Source: an uncultured Pelagibacteraceae bacterium
GTDB taxonomy: Bacteria > Pseudomonadota > Alphaproteobacteria > Pelagibacterales > Pelagibacteraceae
Length of the DNA stretch: 64,000 nt
Assembly: GCA_902529105.1 (NCBI GenBank)
Contig: CABZUW010000002.1
Location: forward strand, 1-64,000
Direction: 5' to 3'
Under the pieces are notes generated by a model. It had not been told where the DNA came from and did no database searches. It worked only from the letters and a program-made list of their open reading frames with translations. A program made the translations under genes and the position numbers. Positions 14,743-23,451 of the stretch are shown here, one piece after another (the stretch's first letter is position 1; each line of letters starts with the position of its first letter).

Positions 14743-16029
14743 TTAAAGTAATCTAATTAAAGTAGGATATTTTAGAATATTTTTACTTTTAGAAATTGCT
14801 TTTATACAATGTTGAGCATCTAATTCTTTAGATTTATGGGTAATTATAACTATAGAGGCAGTTTTATTTTTATAATTTGGAATTTGTATAAGTCTTTCTA
14901 CAGATATATTTTTCAAAGCTAAACGATTTGTAATTTGTGCTAATACACCAGGTTTATCTTTTACTTCGAATCTTAAATACAAAGAATTAATATAATTATC
15001 ATAATTGAAAACTTTAATTGACTTTCTTTTGATATTTGGAATTCCAAAAGGAAATTTAATATTACCTCTTAATATTGACAATAAATCAGACATGAGAGCA
15101 GATGATGTAGGACCTGGCCCAGCACCCTCACCTTGTAACACGCTTTCACCGACCGGTTCACCCTCAGTTATAACAGCATTCATAACACCACTAACATTAC
15201 CTATATAAGAATCTTTATTAACTAAACACGGGTGTACTCTTTCAAACAATTTACCATCTACGATTTCTGATATACCTAATAACTTTATTCTAAAATTTAA
15301 TTTATTTGATACCTCGACATCTTTGAGTGAAATATTTTCAATCCCTTCCATTAGACATTTTTTTTTTGAAATTTTGTTATTAAAAGCTAATGCAGATAAT
15401 ATTCTTACTTTTGCAAAAGCATCATAACCATTAAGATCAAGTTTAGGGTTACCCGGTTCAGCATAACCTAATTTTTGAGCTTTTTTTAAAACTTCTTTAA
15501 ATTGATTATTTGATTTTTCCATTTGAGAAAGAATATAATTGCATGTTCCATTCAGTATTCCATAAACTTTAAATATTTTATTAGTAGCTAAACCTTCTTT
15601 GATAGTTCTAAGTATTGGAATGCCTCCCGCAACAGATGCTTCAAATTCTAAATTTACCTTATGTATTTCAGCTAATTCTGATAAATAATCACCATGTTTT
15701 GAAATTAGTGCCTTATTAGGTGTTATAACGTGAACTTTATTTATTATAGCTTTTTCGACAACCTTTTTAGAAATACCTCCTGACAAACCAATAGACTCGA
15801 ATAAAATATCAATTTTTTCATGTTTAAATATATCTAATGGATTTTTATAAAATAATTTTTTATTAATTTTATATCTTCTTTTTTTATTTATATTTTTAGC
15901 CGATATAGCGACAACGTTAATAAGTTTACCAGTTTTAATCTCAATATCCTTTTTTTTGGAATTAAGTTCGTGAAGAAGGTAATTTCCAATTTGTCCCAAT
16001 CCTACTACTGCAATATTTATTTTTCTCAT
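14743..16029 (-). CDS. hom: Homoserine dehydrogenase
   Basis: Reduces aspartate semialdehyde to homoserine, feeding threonine and methionine (MetY lies in this window). The 428-residue protein has a nucleotide-binding INIAVVGLGQIGNYLL, VITPNKALIS, FEASVAGGIPILR, the conserved GILNGTCNYIL and GYAEPGNPKLDLNGYDAFAK, and a C-terminal ACT domain from about residue 350 (LRFEVKDKPGVLAQI) that allows feedback control by an amino acid. Its start overlaps the small lipoprotein stop by 4 bases. Confidence 0.96.
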   Translation of the reverse strand: MRKINIAVVGLGQIGNYLLHELNSKKKDIEIKTGKLINVVAISAKNINKKRRYKINKKLFYKNPLDIFKHEKIDILFESIGLSGGISKKVVEKAIINKVHVITPNKALISKHGDYLSELAEIHKVNLEFEASVAGGIPILRTIKEGLATNKIFKVYGILNGTCNYILSQMEKSNNQFKEVLKKAQKLGYAEPGNPKLDLNGYDAFAKVRILSALAFNNKISKKKCLMEGIENISLKDVEVSNKLNFRIKLLGISEIVDGKLFERVHPCLVNKDSYIGNVSGVMNAVITEGEPVGESVLQGEGAGPGPTSSALMSDLLSILRGNIKFPFGIPNIKRKSIKVFNYDNYINSLYLRFEVKDKPGVLAQITNRLALKNISVERLIQIPNYKNKTASIVIITHKSKELDAQHCIKAISKSKNILKYPTLIRLL

Positions 16030-16238
16030 TTATTTATGTTTGGAAATTTATTATTTTTTGAGTAATTTAAAAGCTTATTTTTATATACCTCGAAGCTATC
16101 ATTCTCTGAAACATTTAAATTAATAACATTTGACACAGGTTTTTCTTTCGTTTTTTGACGAAATATATTAGATGAATAGTCAATTGAGCAATTTACAATT
16201 ATCAAAAATAAAAAAAAATAGTAAACTACTTTAATCAT
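16026..16238 (-). CDS. Small predicted lipoprotein, 70 residues
   Basis: Begins MIKVVYYFFLFLIIVNCSIDYSS: a short charged start, a hydrophobic stretch and Cys17 as a possible lipid-attachment residue, although asparagine before the cysteine is atypical. The rest is polar with no recognised motif. It overlaps argC by 4 bases upstream and hom by 4 bases downstream, so it is translated within that operon. Position and open frame support a real gene; the function is unknown. Confidence 0.6.
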   Translation of the reverse strand: MIKVVYYFFLFLIIVNCSIDYSSNIFRQKTKEKPVSNVINLNVSENDSFEVYKNKLLNYSKNNKFPNINK

Positions 16239-17257
16239 TTAAAACCTTCATAAGATTTAAAATTATACAATAAATTCAAGTTTTGAACAGCTTGACCTGC
16301 TCCGCCCTTAATTAAATTATCGATAACACATACTATAATAGCTTTATTTTTTTTTTTTGATTTGCATACAGATATTTCACAAAAGTTTGTGTTTATAACT
16401 GAATTAGTACTTAATAGTGTATTTTTTTTTTTAATTTTAATAAACCTATTTAACTTATAAAATCTTTTTAATTCGTTAAAAACTACTGATAGGTTTATTT
16501 TCTTATTTAAATCAAAATATATATTAGTAATTATTCCCCTAAACATTGGAGAAATACTTGGTGTAAAAGTAAAATCAACTTTACCTTTGGATACTAAATT
16601 TAATTCTTGTTGTATTTCAGCATTATGTTTGTGATTAGGAATTCCATAAACACTCATCGACTTTAGTAAATTTATATTTTTATATTTTTTAAATACACCT
16701 CTACCACCTCCAGAATATCCAGATTTTGAATCTATTATAATATTTTTATTACTAATTAAATTTTTTTTTAATAATGGTATTAGTGGTAATAGCACAGAAG
16801 TAGGATAACACCCTGGACAAGATATAATATTATAATTTTTTATTTTAGGGCCTTTGATTTCTGGAAGGGCATAAATACTATCTTTAATTTTTTTTGGTGC
16901 CTTGTGTATAGTTTTGTACCACTTTTTGTAATCGCTATGATTTAAAAGTCTAAAATCACCAGATAAATCAATTAATTTTTGTTTATCATTCAAAAATTTT
17001 GAAATCTTTTGTGCATCTCCATTCGGTAAAGCGCTAAAAACTATATCTATTTTATTTAAATACTTTTTATTAAATTTAGATATTTTTGGTAACTTGTATT
17101 TTTTAAAATACTTATCAAATGTTGAAAGCTTTTTACCTACACTTGTAAAACCGCACAAATATTTGATCTTGACTTTACTATGATTTAAAAGAAGCTTAAC
17201 TAATTCTAAACCAATGTAGCCATTAGAACCAAGAATTAAAACATTAATATTATTCAT
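16235..17257 (-). CDS. argC: N-acetyl-gamma-glutamyl-phosphate reductase
   Basis: Third step of arginine synthesis: NADPH reduction of N-acetylglutamyl phosphate. At 340 residues it has a Rossmann start NVLILGSNGYIGLELVKLL, VFSALPNGDAQ, DLSGDFRL, the catalytic Cys in SCPGCYPTSVLLPL, the conserved SGYSGGGRG and a late GGAGQAVQNLN. It lies 33 bases after rpsI on the same strand; the linkage rpsI-argC is known in alphaproteobacteria. Confidence 0.95.
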   Translation of the reverse strand: MNNINVLILGSNGYIGLELVKLLLNHSKVKIKYLCGFTSVGKKLSTFDKYFKKYKLPKISKFNKKYLNKIDIVFSALPNGDAQKISKFLNDKQKLIDLSGDFRLLNHSDYKKWYKTIHKAPKKIKDSIYALPEIKGPKIKNYNIISCPGCYPTSVLLPLIPLLKKNLISNKNIIIDSKSGYSGGGRGVFKKYKNINLLKSMSVYGIPNHKHNAEIQQELNLVSKGKVDFTFTPSISPMFRGIITNIYFDLNKKINLSVVFNELKRFYKLNRFIKIKKKNTLLSTNSVINTNFCEISVCKSKKKNKAIIVCVIDNLIKGGAGQAVQNLNLLYNFKSYEGFK

Positions 17258-17290
17258 TATAATAGATATAAAAGAAATTTAATAAAAAAA

Positions 17291-17680
17291 CTATCTTTTA
17301 GAAAATTGAAAACTTCTTCTTGCTTTTCTGTGACCATATTTTTTTCTTTCAACAGATCTTGAATCTCTTGTGGTCAGTTTTTCTTTCTTTAATGTAGATT
17401 TTAAATTTTCATCATACAATAGTATAGCTTTAGATATACCGTGCACCATTGCTCCTGCTTGACCAGTCATACCTCCCCCAATAACTTTACAAATCACGTC
17501 ATAATCTGTAATTTGATTAATTATTTCAAAAGGTCTTATGATTTGCATTTGATGATTTGGTCTTTTAAAATATTCTTTAAAGTCTTTTCCATTAACTGAT
17601 ATCTTGCCCGATCCTTTAGATAGCCAAACTTTTGCTATAGATGTTTTTCTTCTACCAGTTGCGTATTTTGAGTTTTCCAT
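17291..17680 (-). CDS. rpsI: 30S ribosomal protein S9
   Basis: Small-subunit protein whose C-terminal tail reaches the P-site tRNA. 129 residues: YATGRRKTSIAKVWL, VNGKDFKEYFKRPN, GGGMTGQAGAMVHGISKAIL and the terminal KARRSFQFSKR with the final Lys-Arg. Two bases after rplM, the universal rplM-rpsI pair. Confidence 0.98.
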   Translation of the reverse strand: MENSKYATGRRKTSIAKVWLSKGSGKISVNGKDFKEYFKRPNHQMQIIRPFEIINQITDYDVICKVIGGGMTGQAGAMVHGISKAILLYDENLKSTLKKEKLTTRDSRSVERKKYGHRKARRSFQFSKR

Positions 17681-17682
17681 TT

Positions 17683-18141
17683 TTAGTTTTTAATTAGGTT
17701 TTTTTTATTAAGTGATAAAATATCTAATACTTTTGGATTTTGAGCTGAGTGTGGATGATTATCTCCAACATACATTTTAAGTTTTGTTAGTTGTTTTTTA
17801 GCCAAAGGTCCCCCAGGCAACATTCTTTTAACTGCTAGTCTTAAAATTTCATCAGGTTTCTTTTTTGTCAATCTTGATGGGGTAGTTTCTTTAATTCCAC
17901 CAGGATAACCTGTGTGTCTATAGTATTTTTTGTTCTCAAATTTATTACCAGTGAACTTTAAATTTTCAATATTCTTTACTACAACAAAATCTCCATTATC
18001 CATATGAGGTGTAAAATTAGTTTTGTTTTTACCTCTTATTATTTTTGAAATAACTGTAGCTAATCTTCCAACAATCGCGTTTGAAGCATCAATTTCGTAC
18101 CACTCACTTTTTAAATCACTTTTTTTTAAAAATTTTGACAT
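17683..18141 (-). CDS. rplM: 50S ribosomal protein L13
   Basis: Large-subunit assembly protein, 152 residues. Visible motifs: WYEIDASNAIVGRLATVISKIIRGK, DFVVVKN, YYRHTGYPGG, AVKRMLPGGPLAKKQL and the terminal HPHSAQNP. It is the first gene of rplM-rpsI. A promoter lies immediately upstream, leaving almost no leader and no Shine-Dalgarno sequence. Confidence 0.98.
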   Translation of the reverse strand: MSKFLKKSDLKSEWYEIDASNAIVGRLATVISKIIRGKNKTNFTPHMDNGDFVVVKNIENLKFTGNKFENKKYYRHTGYPGGIKETTPSRLTKKKPDEILRLAVKRMLPGGPLAKKQLTKLKMYVGDNHPHSAQNPKVLDILSLNKKNLIKN

Positions 18142-18151
18142 AAATGCGGGA

Positions 18152-18179
18152 TTAATACTTGATCTATTAATAAAGTCAA
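18152..18179 (-). promoter_or_regulatory. Predicted promoter of rplM
   Basis: On the minus strand TTGACT (18179-18174), a 16-base spacer and TATTAA (18157-18152) resemble a sigma70 promoter. The expected transcript start, near 18145, is only about four bases before the ATG at 18141. Confidence 0.5.
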
Positions 18180-18213
18180 TTGTTGGTTTAACTAAAAATA
18201 CCTCATTTTAAAG

Positions 18214-18282
18214 GACTTTTTTTACCTTGAACCTAGTATAAAATATATAATAGAATTATCATTTAACAAAGCCAAAGGAGAT
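18214..18282 (+). promoter_or_regulatory. Candidate SAM-V riboswitch before metY
   Basis: The leader contains ACCTTGAACC (18224-18233) and, 37 bases later, AACAAAGCCAAAGGAG (18265-18280) whose end is the metY Shine-Dalgarno. CCTT at 18225-18228 can pair with AAGG at 18275-18278, hiding the ribosome site, and 18234-18252 can form an imperfect hairpin. SAM-V aptamers are known from Pelagibacter metY leaders, are pseudoknots related to SAM-II and overlap the Shine-Dalgarno so that SAM blocks translation. The match to the consensus is from memory. Confidence 0.7.
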
Positions 18283-18286
18283 CATA

Positions 18287-19612
18287 ATGTCTAAATCAAA
18301 AAACCCAGAAACTATAGCTTTGCATGGAGGTGAGTATAGAAGCGATCCTTCAACAACAGCTGTAGCTGTTCCTATATACAGAACTACATCTTATCAATTC
18401 AATAATACAGATCATGCTGCAAATTTATTTGGTCTAAAAGAATTCGGTAATATTTATACTCGTATCATGAACCCAACAAACGATGTTCTTGAAAAAAGAG
18501 TAGCAGCTCTAGAAAATGGACTAGCATGTGTAACTGTTGGTTCTGGTCAAGCTGCATCAACATTTGCAATAATGAATTTATGCCAATCTGGAGATAATTT
18601 TATTAGTTCAACAGATCTTTACGGTGGTACTGTAAACTTATTTACGCATACTCTAAAAAAACTAGGTATTGAATGTAGATATGCAGATCCCTCAGATCCA
18701 AAAAACTTTGAAAAACTTGTAGATGAAAAAACTAGATGTTTTTATGCAGAAACATTGCCTAATCCATATTTAAGAGTTTTTCCAATAAAAGAAGTATCAG
18801 ATATAGGTAGAAAACATAATATACCTCTTATAATGGACAACACTGCTTCTCCGGTAATTTGTAAACCGTTAGATCATGGTGCTGCCGTAGTTGTACATTC
18901 ACTCACTAAATTCATTGGAGGTCATGGTACAGTTATAGGGGGATGTTTAGTCGATGGTGGAAATTTTGACTGGACAGCTGATCCAAAGAGACAACCACTT
19001 TTCAATGAACCTGACGCAAGTTATGGAGGCGCAGTTTGGGGTGAAGTTGTACCACAATTAACCGGAGCCAATGTAGCATTTGCAGTAAGAGCTCGTGTAT
19101 GCTTGCTTAGGGATCTTGGAGCACCACTAGCTCCTGATAATGCATGGGGTATTATTCAAGGCTTAGAAACTGCTCCATTAAGAATGAAACAACATTGTTC
19201 TAATGCTGAAAAAGTTGTTGATTTTTTAACAAAACATAAAAGTGTAACTAGAGTTATATATCCTACACTCCATAAAGGTACTGTAGGTGATAGAGCTAAA
19301 AAATATTTTAAAGGTGGAAATGGAGCTCTTGTAGGTATCGAAGTAAAAGGAGGTGTTGAGGCTGGTAAGAAATTTATAGAAGCTCTTAAAATGTTCTATC
19401 ATGTTGCAAATATTGGTGATGCAAGAAGTTTAGCTATACACCCAGCTACTACTACACATAGTCAATTGACTGAGGAAGAGTTATTAGCTGCTGGAGTTAC
19501 TCCTGGATATGTAAGATTATCAATAGGCATAGAACACCCAGACGACATTATTGCTGATTTGAAACAAGCTTTAGATGCATCTGGTAAACCGGGTTTAAAA
19601 GCAGTTAGTTAG
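18287..19612 (+). CDS. metY: O-acetylhomoserine sulfhydrylase
   Basis: PLP enzyme that makes homocysteine from an acylhomoserine and sulfide. The 441-residue length and sequence (PETIALHGGEYRSDP, VPIYRTTSYQF, YTRIMNPTNDVLEKRVAALE, the PLP lysine in HSLTKFIGGHG, LGDARS-type IGDARSLAIHPATTTHSQL) fit MetY over MetB or MetC. It has a strong Shine-Dalgarno that is part of the candidate SAM-V element. The 3' end overlaps convergent ctaA by 8 bases. Higher codon quality than the surrounding biosynthetic genes suggests strong expression. Confidence 0.94.
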   Translation: MSKSKNPETIALHGGEYRSDPSTTAVAVPIYRTTSYQFNNTDHAANLFGLKEFGNIYTRIMNPTNDVLEKRVAALENGLACVTVGSGQAASTFAIMNLCQSGDNFISSTDLYGGTVNLFTHTLKKLGIECRYADPSDPKNFEKLVDEKTRCFYAETLPNPYLRVFPIKEVSDIGRKHNIPLIMDNTASPVICKPLDHGAAVVVHSLTKFIGGHGTVIGGCLVDGGNFDWTADPKRQPLFNEPDASYGGAVWGEVVPQLTGANVAFAVRARVCLLRDLGAPLAPDNAWGIIQGLETAPLRMKQHCSNAEKVVDFLTKHKSVTRVIYPTLHKGTVGDRAKKYFKGGNGALVGIEVKGGVEAGKKFIEALKMFYHVANIGDARSLAIHPATTTHSQLTEEELLAAGVTPGYVRLSIGIEHPDDIIADLKQALDASGKPGLKAVS

Positions 19613-20627
19613 TTTTTAAATTTTTATAAAATAAATAAATACTTGAACTAACTAAAAATATAGAACTTATTTGGTGCATAGATGCAAATCCAATCTGTGC
19701 ACCATAAAGCAACGTCATGATCCCAAGGACAATTTGAACTAATAACAAAACACCAAGCAAATAAATAACTTTTGTTAGACCAAAAATTTTATTTTTAAGA
19801 ATTTTATAAAGAATTATTATATAAAAAATTGTGATTACATATGCAAGGTTTCTATGCATAAACTGAACTAATGATGGATCGTTGAAAGCTGAAATTTTAA
19901 ATATATTTAATATAGCATTATCGTCAGGAAAATAAGAATTACCCATAAGTGGCCATGAATTATATATAGTGCCAGCATCCATCCCAGACACGAAAGCTCC
20001 TATTGAAATTTGTCCAAATATAAGAACTAAAAAAATAAAAGGTATAAAAAAGTTCAAACGTTTTTCAGGAATTTCAATTTCCTTTAATTTAAGATAATTC
20101 CAGAAAATCATAGAAAGTATTAAAAATGCTATAAATAAATGCAATGAAAGTCTATAATGACTCACATCAACTCTATCAACAAGGCCGCTTGATACCATGT
20201 ACCATCCTATAAAACCCTGAAAACAAATTAAAATAAATATTAAATATAAATTAATTAGATATTTAAATTTTATTTTAAAAGAAAAATAAATTAATGGAAT
20301 TAAATAAGCTAAACCTATTAATCTTCCTAAAAATCTATGTATCCACTCCCACCAAAAAATAATTTTAAATTCATTCATGGTCATAGAATAATTTTGTAAC
20401 TTAAATTCAGGTATTTCTTTGTACAAATTAAAATATTGAACCCAATCATTCTCATTTAATGGTGGTAAAATACCAGAAAATAATTGCCATTTAGTAATGG
20501 AAAGACCAGAGTCTGTTAGCCTCGTAAGTCCACCCACAATAATCATAATTGATATGAGCCAAAACATCGAGCATAACCATAAAGAAATATGGACTTTTAA
20601 TTTTGAATTATCTATGTACATAATCAT
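19605..20627 (-). CDS. ctaA: Heme A synthase (COX15 type)
   Basis: Oxidises heme O to heme A for cytochrome aa3 oxidase. The 340-residue, eight-helix protein has heme-ligand histidines in EWIHRFLGR, SHYRLSLH, FMHRNLAY and ASMHQISS, plus the family motif GGLTRLTDSGLSITKWQ. COX15-type enzymes of this length are alphaproteobacterial and mitochondrial. An alternative start MYIDNS two codons later would be equally good. Confidence 0.95.
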   Translation of the reverse strand: MIMYIDNSKLKVHISLWLCSMFWLISIMIIVGGLTRLTDSGLSITKWQLFSGILPPLNENDWVQYFNLYKEIPEFKLQNYSMTMNEFKIIFWWEWIHRFLGRLIGLAYLIPLIYFSFKIKFKYLINLYLIFILICFQGFIGWYMVSSGLVDRVDVSHYRLSLHLFIAFLILSMIFWNYLKLKEIEIPEKRLNFFIPFIFLVLIFGQISIGAFVSGMDAGTIYNSWPLMGNSYFPDDNAILNIFKISAFNDPSLVQFMHRNLAYVITIFYIIILYKILKNKIFGLTKVIYLLGVLLLVQIVLGIMTLLYGAQIGFASMHQISSIFLVSSSIYLFYKNLKTN

Positions 20628-20664
20628 CCTGATATAATAAATTTATATAATTCCAATTGAATAA

Positions 20665-20955
20665 ATGTCGCCTATTAAAAAAAAAAAATTAAATAAATTG
20701 AGGAATGAGCTTGATTCACTAGATAATTCATTATTAAAATTAATTAAAAAAAGAACAGCAATTGTTAAAAAGGTCTTAAAACTTAAAGACTATAAATATC
20801 AAATAGTTGATAAAAAAAGAATAAAAATAATCTTGAACAGAATAAAAAAAAAATCAATTAAAAGTAAAATCGATCCGAAAATAACTAATCATATTTGGAA
20901 AAATATGATTAAATCATACATTGATTATGAAAGAAGAAATTTCAAAATTAAGTAA
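20665..20955 (+). CDS. Chorismate mutase, AroQ type, single domain
   Basis: Converts chorismate to prephenate for phenylalanine and tyrosine. The 96-residue all-helical protein shows LRNELDSLDNSLLKLIKKRTAIVKKVLKLK, the AroQ helix 1 pattern with active-site Arg, and the later KKRIKIILNRI and WKNMIKSYIDYE. No prephenate dehydratase domain is fused. It stands alone between ctaA and rpmG, ending one base before the convergent rpmG stop. Confidence 0.85.
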   Translation: MSPIKKKKLNKLRNELDSLDNSLLKLIKKRTAIVKKVLKLKDYKYQIVDKKRIKIILNRIKKKSIKSKIDPKITNHIWKNMIKSYIDYERRNFKIK

Positions 20956-21147
20956 TTATTTACTGTGAGGAGGCAATTTTTTTTCCACAAACATCTCATG
21001 TTTCCTAGTACTTGGATTATACTTTTTAGCTTTTAACTTAACTTTTGCCTTTTCTCCACCAGCGGGTTTTTTTACATAGTAAAAAAAAGGGCTGTCTGGT
21101 TTTGTTTCAGGAACCAATCTGACTTTAATGTGTGTTTTTTTTGCCAT
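20956..21147 (-). CDS. rpmG: 50S ribosomal protein L33
   Basis: A 63-residue basic protein: MAKKTHIKVRLVPET, PFFYYVKKP, AKKYNPSTRKHEMFVEKKL. This is the L33 pattern (KLVSxxxTGxFYxTxKN ... KKYDPVVRKHVxFKEAKI) with a slightly extended end and no zinc-binding cysteines. Last gene of a minus-strand unit with merR, ihfA, plsX and rpmF. Confidence 0.88.
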   Translation of the reverse strand: MAKKTHIKVRLVPETKPDSPFFYYVKKPAGGEKAKVKLKAKKYNPSTRKHEMFVEKKLPPHSK

Positions 21148-21507
21148 CTAATTGTTTTTTAATTCTTTAATTAATTTAGATATTTTGTCTAGTTTTATTC
21201 TTATATCTTGAGTTTTCTTTATATTCATAAATTCCTTTACGTCAACTAAACTTTGATCTTTATTAATTAGATTTTTAACACCCTTAATAGTCATACCTTT
21301 TTCTTTTAAAAGGTATTTTATATTTTTTAAAATATCGATATTTTCTAACGAATAATATCTTCTTGAATTAATAATTTTTGGTTTAATGACTTTAAATTCT
21401 TGTTCCCAAAACCTAATTGTATGAGTATTAGGTTTTCCTTTGCTATTTTTTAAACCTAATAAAACGGCAACCTTACCTATAGTTTTGTATTTTTGATTAT
21501 AACTCAC
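21148..21507 (-). CDS. MerR-family transcriptional regulator
   Basis: A 119-residue protein with an N-terminal winged helix-turn-helix: KTIGKVAVLLGLKN, HTIRFWEQEFKVIKPKIINSRRYYSLENIDILKNIKYLLKEKG. The order ihfA-merR is conserved in alphaproteobacteria, where this orphan regulator has no known ligand. The C-terminal effector-binding part is only about 40 residues and has no cysteines, so metal sensing is unlikely. It overlaps ihfA by 11 bases. Confidence 0.88.
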   Translation of the reverse strand: MSYNQKYKTIGKVAVLLGLKNSKGKPNTHTIRFWEQEFKVIKPKIINSRRYYSLENIDILKNIKYLLKEKGMTIKGVKNLINKDQSLVDVKEFMNIKKTQDIRIKLDKISKLIKELKNN

Positions 21508-21790
21508 TATTTATATACTTCTTTAGTTCTTTAGACGCTTTAAAAGTAATTACATTTCTTTTATTAATAATAGCCTCTTCATTTGTTTTAGGATTTCTGC
21601 CAATTCTCTCTTGTTTTATTCTTAAATAAAAGGTGCCAAAACCAGATATTTTTACTTTATTATTTTGAATTAATTGTTCTAGTAATATATCAAAAAAATC
21701 ATCTAATAAAGTTTCACATATTTTTTTTGAGTAACCTAATTGCATATAAATCGAATTTATAATCTCTTTTTTTGTTAAATTAGTTCTCAT
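21497..21790 (-). CDS. ihfA: Integration host factor alpha subunit
   Basis: DNA-bending nucleoid protein, 97 residues: NLTKKEIINSIYMQLGYSKK, VKISGFGTFYLRIKQERIGRNPKTNE and ITFKASKELKKYIN. The arm sequence RIGRNPKT with proline at the intercalating position is diagnostic of the HU/IHF family, and its place after plsX supports IHF alpha. It starts one base after the plsX stop. Confidence 0.93.
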   Translation of the reverse strand: MRTNLTKKEIINSIYMQLGYSKKICETLLDDFFDILLEQLIQNNKVKISGFGTFYLRIKQERIGRNPKTNEEAIINKRNVITFKASKELKKYINSEL

Positions 21791-21791
21791 T

Positions 21792-22796
21792 TTATAAAAT
21801 ATTATTTTTAATCTTTTCTATCAATTTACCTTCAATAATTTTTTCACATACACCTAAAGAGTTTGCAAATCCAATATAATCAGTTCCTCCATGGCTTTTA
21901 ATAACTGGTGAATTAAGACCAAGAAGTATTGCCCCATTATATAACCTAGGATCTAGTTTTTCTTTAAACTTTTTTAAATTTTGAATATTCAGAAAAGAGG
22001 AAATTTTTCCTATTATATTTCCACTTAATGCATTTTTTAATTCATTTGTTATAAAATTTGCTGTACCCTCAGCAGTTTTTAAAGCTACATTGCCAGTAAA
22101 TCCATCAGTAACAATAACGTTAACATTGCCATCCATAATTTGATTACCTTCTATATAGCCACAAAAATCATATATAGGATTTTTTTTTTTTGAAAGTTCT
22201 TTGTATGTATTTTTAATAGTTGAATTTCCTTTTAACTCCTCTGAACCTATATTTAATAATGAAACTTTAGAATTCTCATGTGGGAATAAAGATTTGTGTA
22301 ATGCTGCACCCATCAAACTAAAATCAATTAAATTTTTTTCATTACATTCTACATTTGCTCCTAAATCTAGAACAACATTCATACCAGATTTATTTGGCCA
22401 TAATGCTGATAGGGCTGGTTTATCAATGTTTTCGATCATTGGTATATTTAATTTAGCAATGACGAAGAGTGCTCCTGTATTTCCTGCTGACACCACAACA
22501 TCAGACTCTTTAGATTTAACACTATCTATAGCTTTCCACATACTAGTATTCTTTCCTTTTTTTGCAGCTGTAAGAGCGGTATCTTCATTAGATATTTTTT
22601 CTTTAGTATCAAATAGTTTATAATTTTGTTTTATTGGATATTTTTTTATAAATTCAGAGATTTTATCTACATCACCAAAAATGTTATATAAAATTGAATT
22701 TTTCTTTTTAGAATGTAAAGAAATGCCTTTGATAACTTTTCCAGGTGAATTATCACCACCCATTGCATCTACTGCAATTCTAATTGGAGTTGACAT
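21792..22796 (-). CDS. plsX: Phosphate acyltransferase PlsX
   Basis: Makes acyl-phosphate from acyl-ACP, the donor for PlsY, which is also in this window. The 334-residue protein has IAVDAMGGDNSPGKVIKG, SAGNTGALFVIAK, VLDLGANVECNEKNLIDFSLMG and VTDGFTGNVALKTAEG, all PlsX hallmarks. It is 2 bases after rpmF. In most alphaproteobacteria fabH follows, but here ihfA follows directly. Confidence 0.96.
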   Translation of the reverse strand: MSTPIRIAVDAMGGDNSPGKVIKGISLHSKKKNSILYNIFGDVDKISEFIKKYPIKQNYKLFDTKEKISNEDTALTAAKKGKNTSMWKAIDSVKSKESDVVVSAGNTGALFVIAKLNIPMIENIDKPALSALWPNKSGMNVVLDLGANVECNEKNLIDFSLMGAALHKSLFPHENSKVSLLNIGSEELKGNSTIKNTYKELSKKKNPIYDFCGYIEGNQIMDGNVNVIVTDGFTGNVALKTAEGTANFITNELKNALSGNIIGKISSFLNIQNLKKFKEKLDPRLYNGAILLGLNSPVIKSHGGTDYIGFANSLGVCEKIIEGKLIEKIKNNIL

Positions 22797-22798
22797 AT

Positions 22799-22978
22799 TT
22801 ACTCTTTTGGGTCTAAAACTTGTCTACCTTTATAAAAACCAGTTTTTAAATCCATATGATGAGATAGTCTATATTCACCACTTTTTTTATCTTCAATAAT
22901 ATTTTTTGGAGAATGTCGTATATGAGATCTTCTCTTACCAGCTCTAGATTTTGTTGTTTTTCTTTTTGGTACAGCCAT
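22799..22978 (-). CDS. rpmF: 50S ribosomal protein L32
   Basis: A 59-residue frame from [20 protein letters not shown] to VLDPKE. The first 12 residues are the near-invariant L32 start, and [15 protein letters not shown] is the alphaproteobacterial ending. It lacks the zinc cysteines of other L32 proteins. rpmF-plsX is a conserved bacterial pair; the gene lies 2 bases after the Cbp3-like gene. Confidence 0.96.
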   Translation of the reverse strand: MAVPKRKTTKSRAGKRRSHIRHSPKNIIEDKKSGEYRLSHHMDLKTGFYKGRQVLDPKE

Positions 22979-22980
22979 AA

Positions 22981-23451
22981 TTAAATTTCCGATTTTATTA
23001 TATTGTTTGAGAATGAATTTAAAGGGTTTTTTTTTAGCAAATTTATATATTTGTCAAAATAATCAACAAAAAAGGCTGTATTTGAGTTCATATCAACATA
23101 ATTTAAAAAAAATTCTTTTTTTTTGTTATTATCTTTCTCTTCCCAATTCTCTATTTCTAATATTATTTTATGAAATAAGTTTAGGTAATCCTTCATTTTT
23201 TTATTAATTGACACATCGCCATAACCGATTTCCCTAATAGAAATTTCTAATTGCCTAAAATTAAAATCATATATTTTTTGTAATAACTTTTTTTCCTCGC
23301 TCTTATATATTTTAAGAAAAAAAGCAAAATGAATAAGATAAAATGTTAATCTTATTGAAAAAGTTTCTTCCCTATTGAGATTTTTATATAATAATTTATT
23401 TCTAGTTAAATTAATTAAATTATTGTAAATATTAAGGTAATTATCACTCAT
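22981..23451 (-). CDS. Ubiquinol-cytochrome c chaperone (Cbp3/UQCC1) family protein
   Basis: Family members help assemble cytochrome b of the bc1 complex. The 156-residue protein is poorly conserved overall but contains [24 protein letters not shown], matching the Cbp3 hallmark LRE-x-GVGD-x-x-V-x-K-x-x-K. Its place between bamE and rpmF-plsX is the usual alphaproteobacterial locus of this family. The DUF177 gene often found between this gene and rpmF is absent. Its start codon directly abuts that of the divergent bamE. Confidence 0.75.
   Translation of the reverse strand: MSDNYLNIYNNLINLTRNKLLYKNLNREETFSIRLTFYLIHFAFFLKIYKSEEKKLLQKIYDFNFRQLEISIREIGYGDVSINKKMKDYLNLFHKIILEIENWEEKDNNKKKEFFLNYVDMNSNTAFFVDYFDKYINLLKKNPLNSFSNNIIKSEI

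Noticed and set aside
22201-22623. 140-residue plus-strand frame
   Set aside because: It lies wholly inside plsX in antisense; the plsX motifs are clear.
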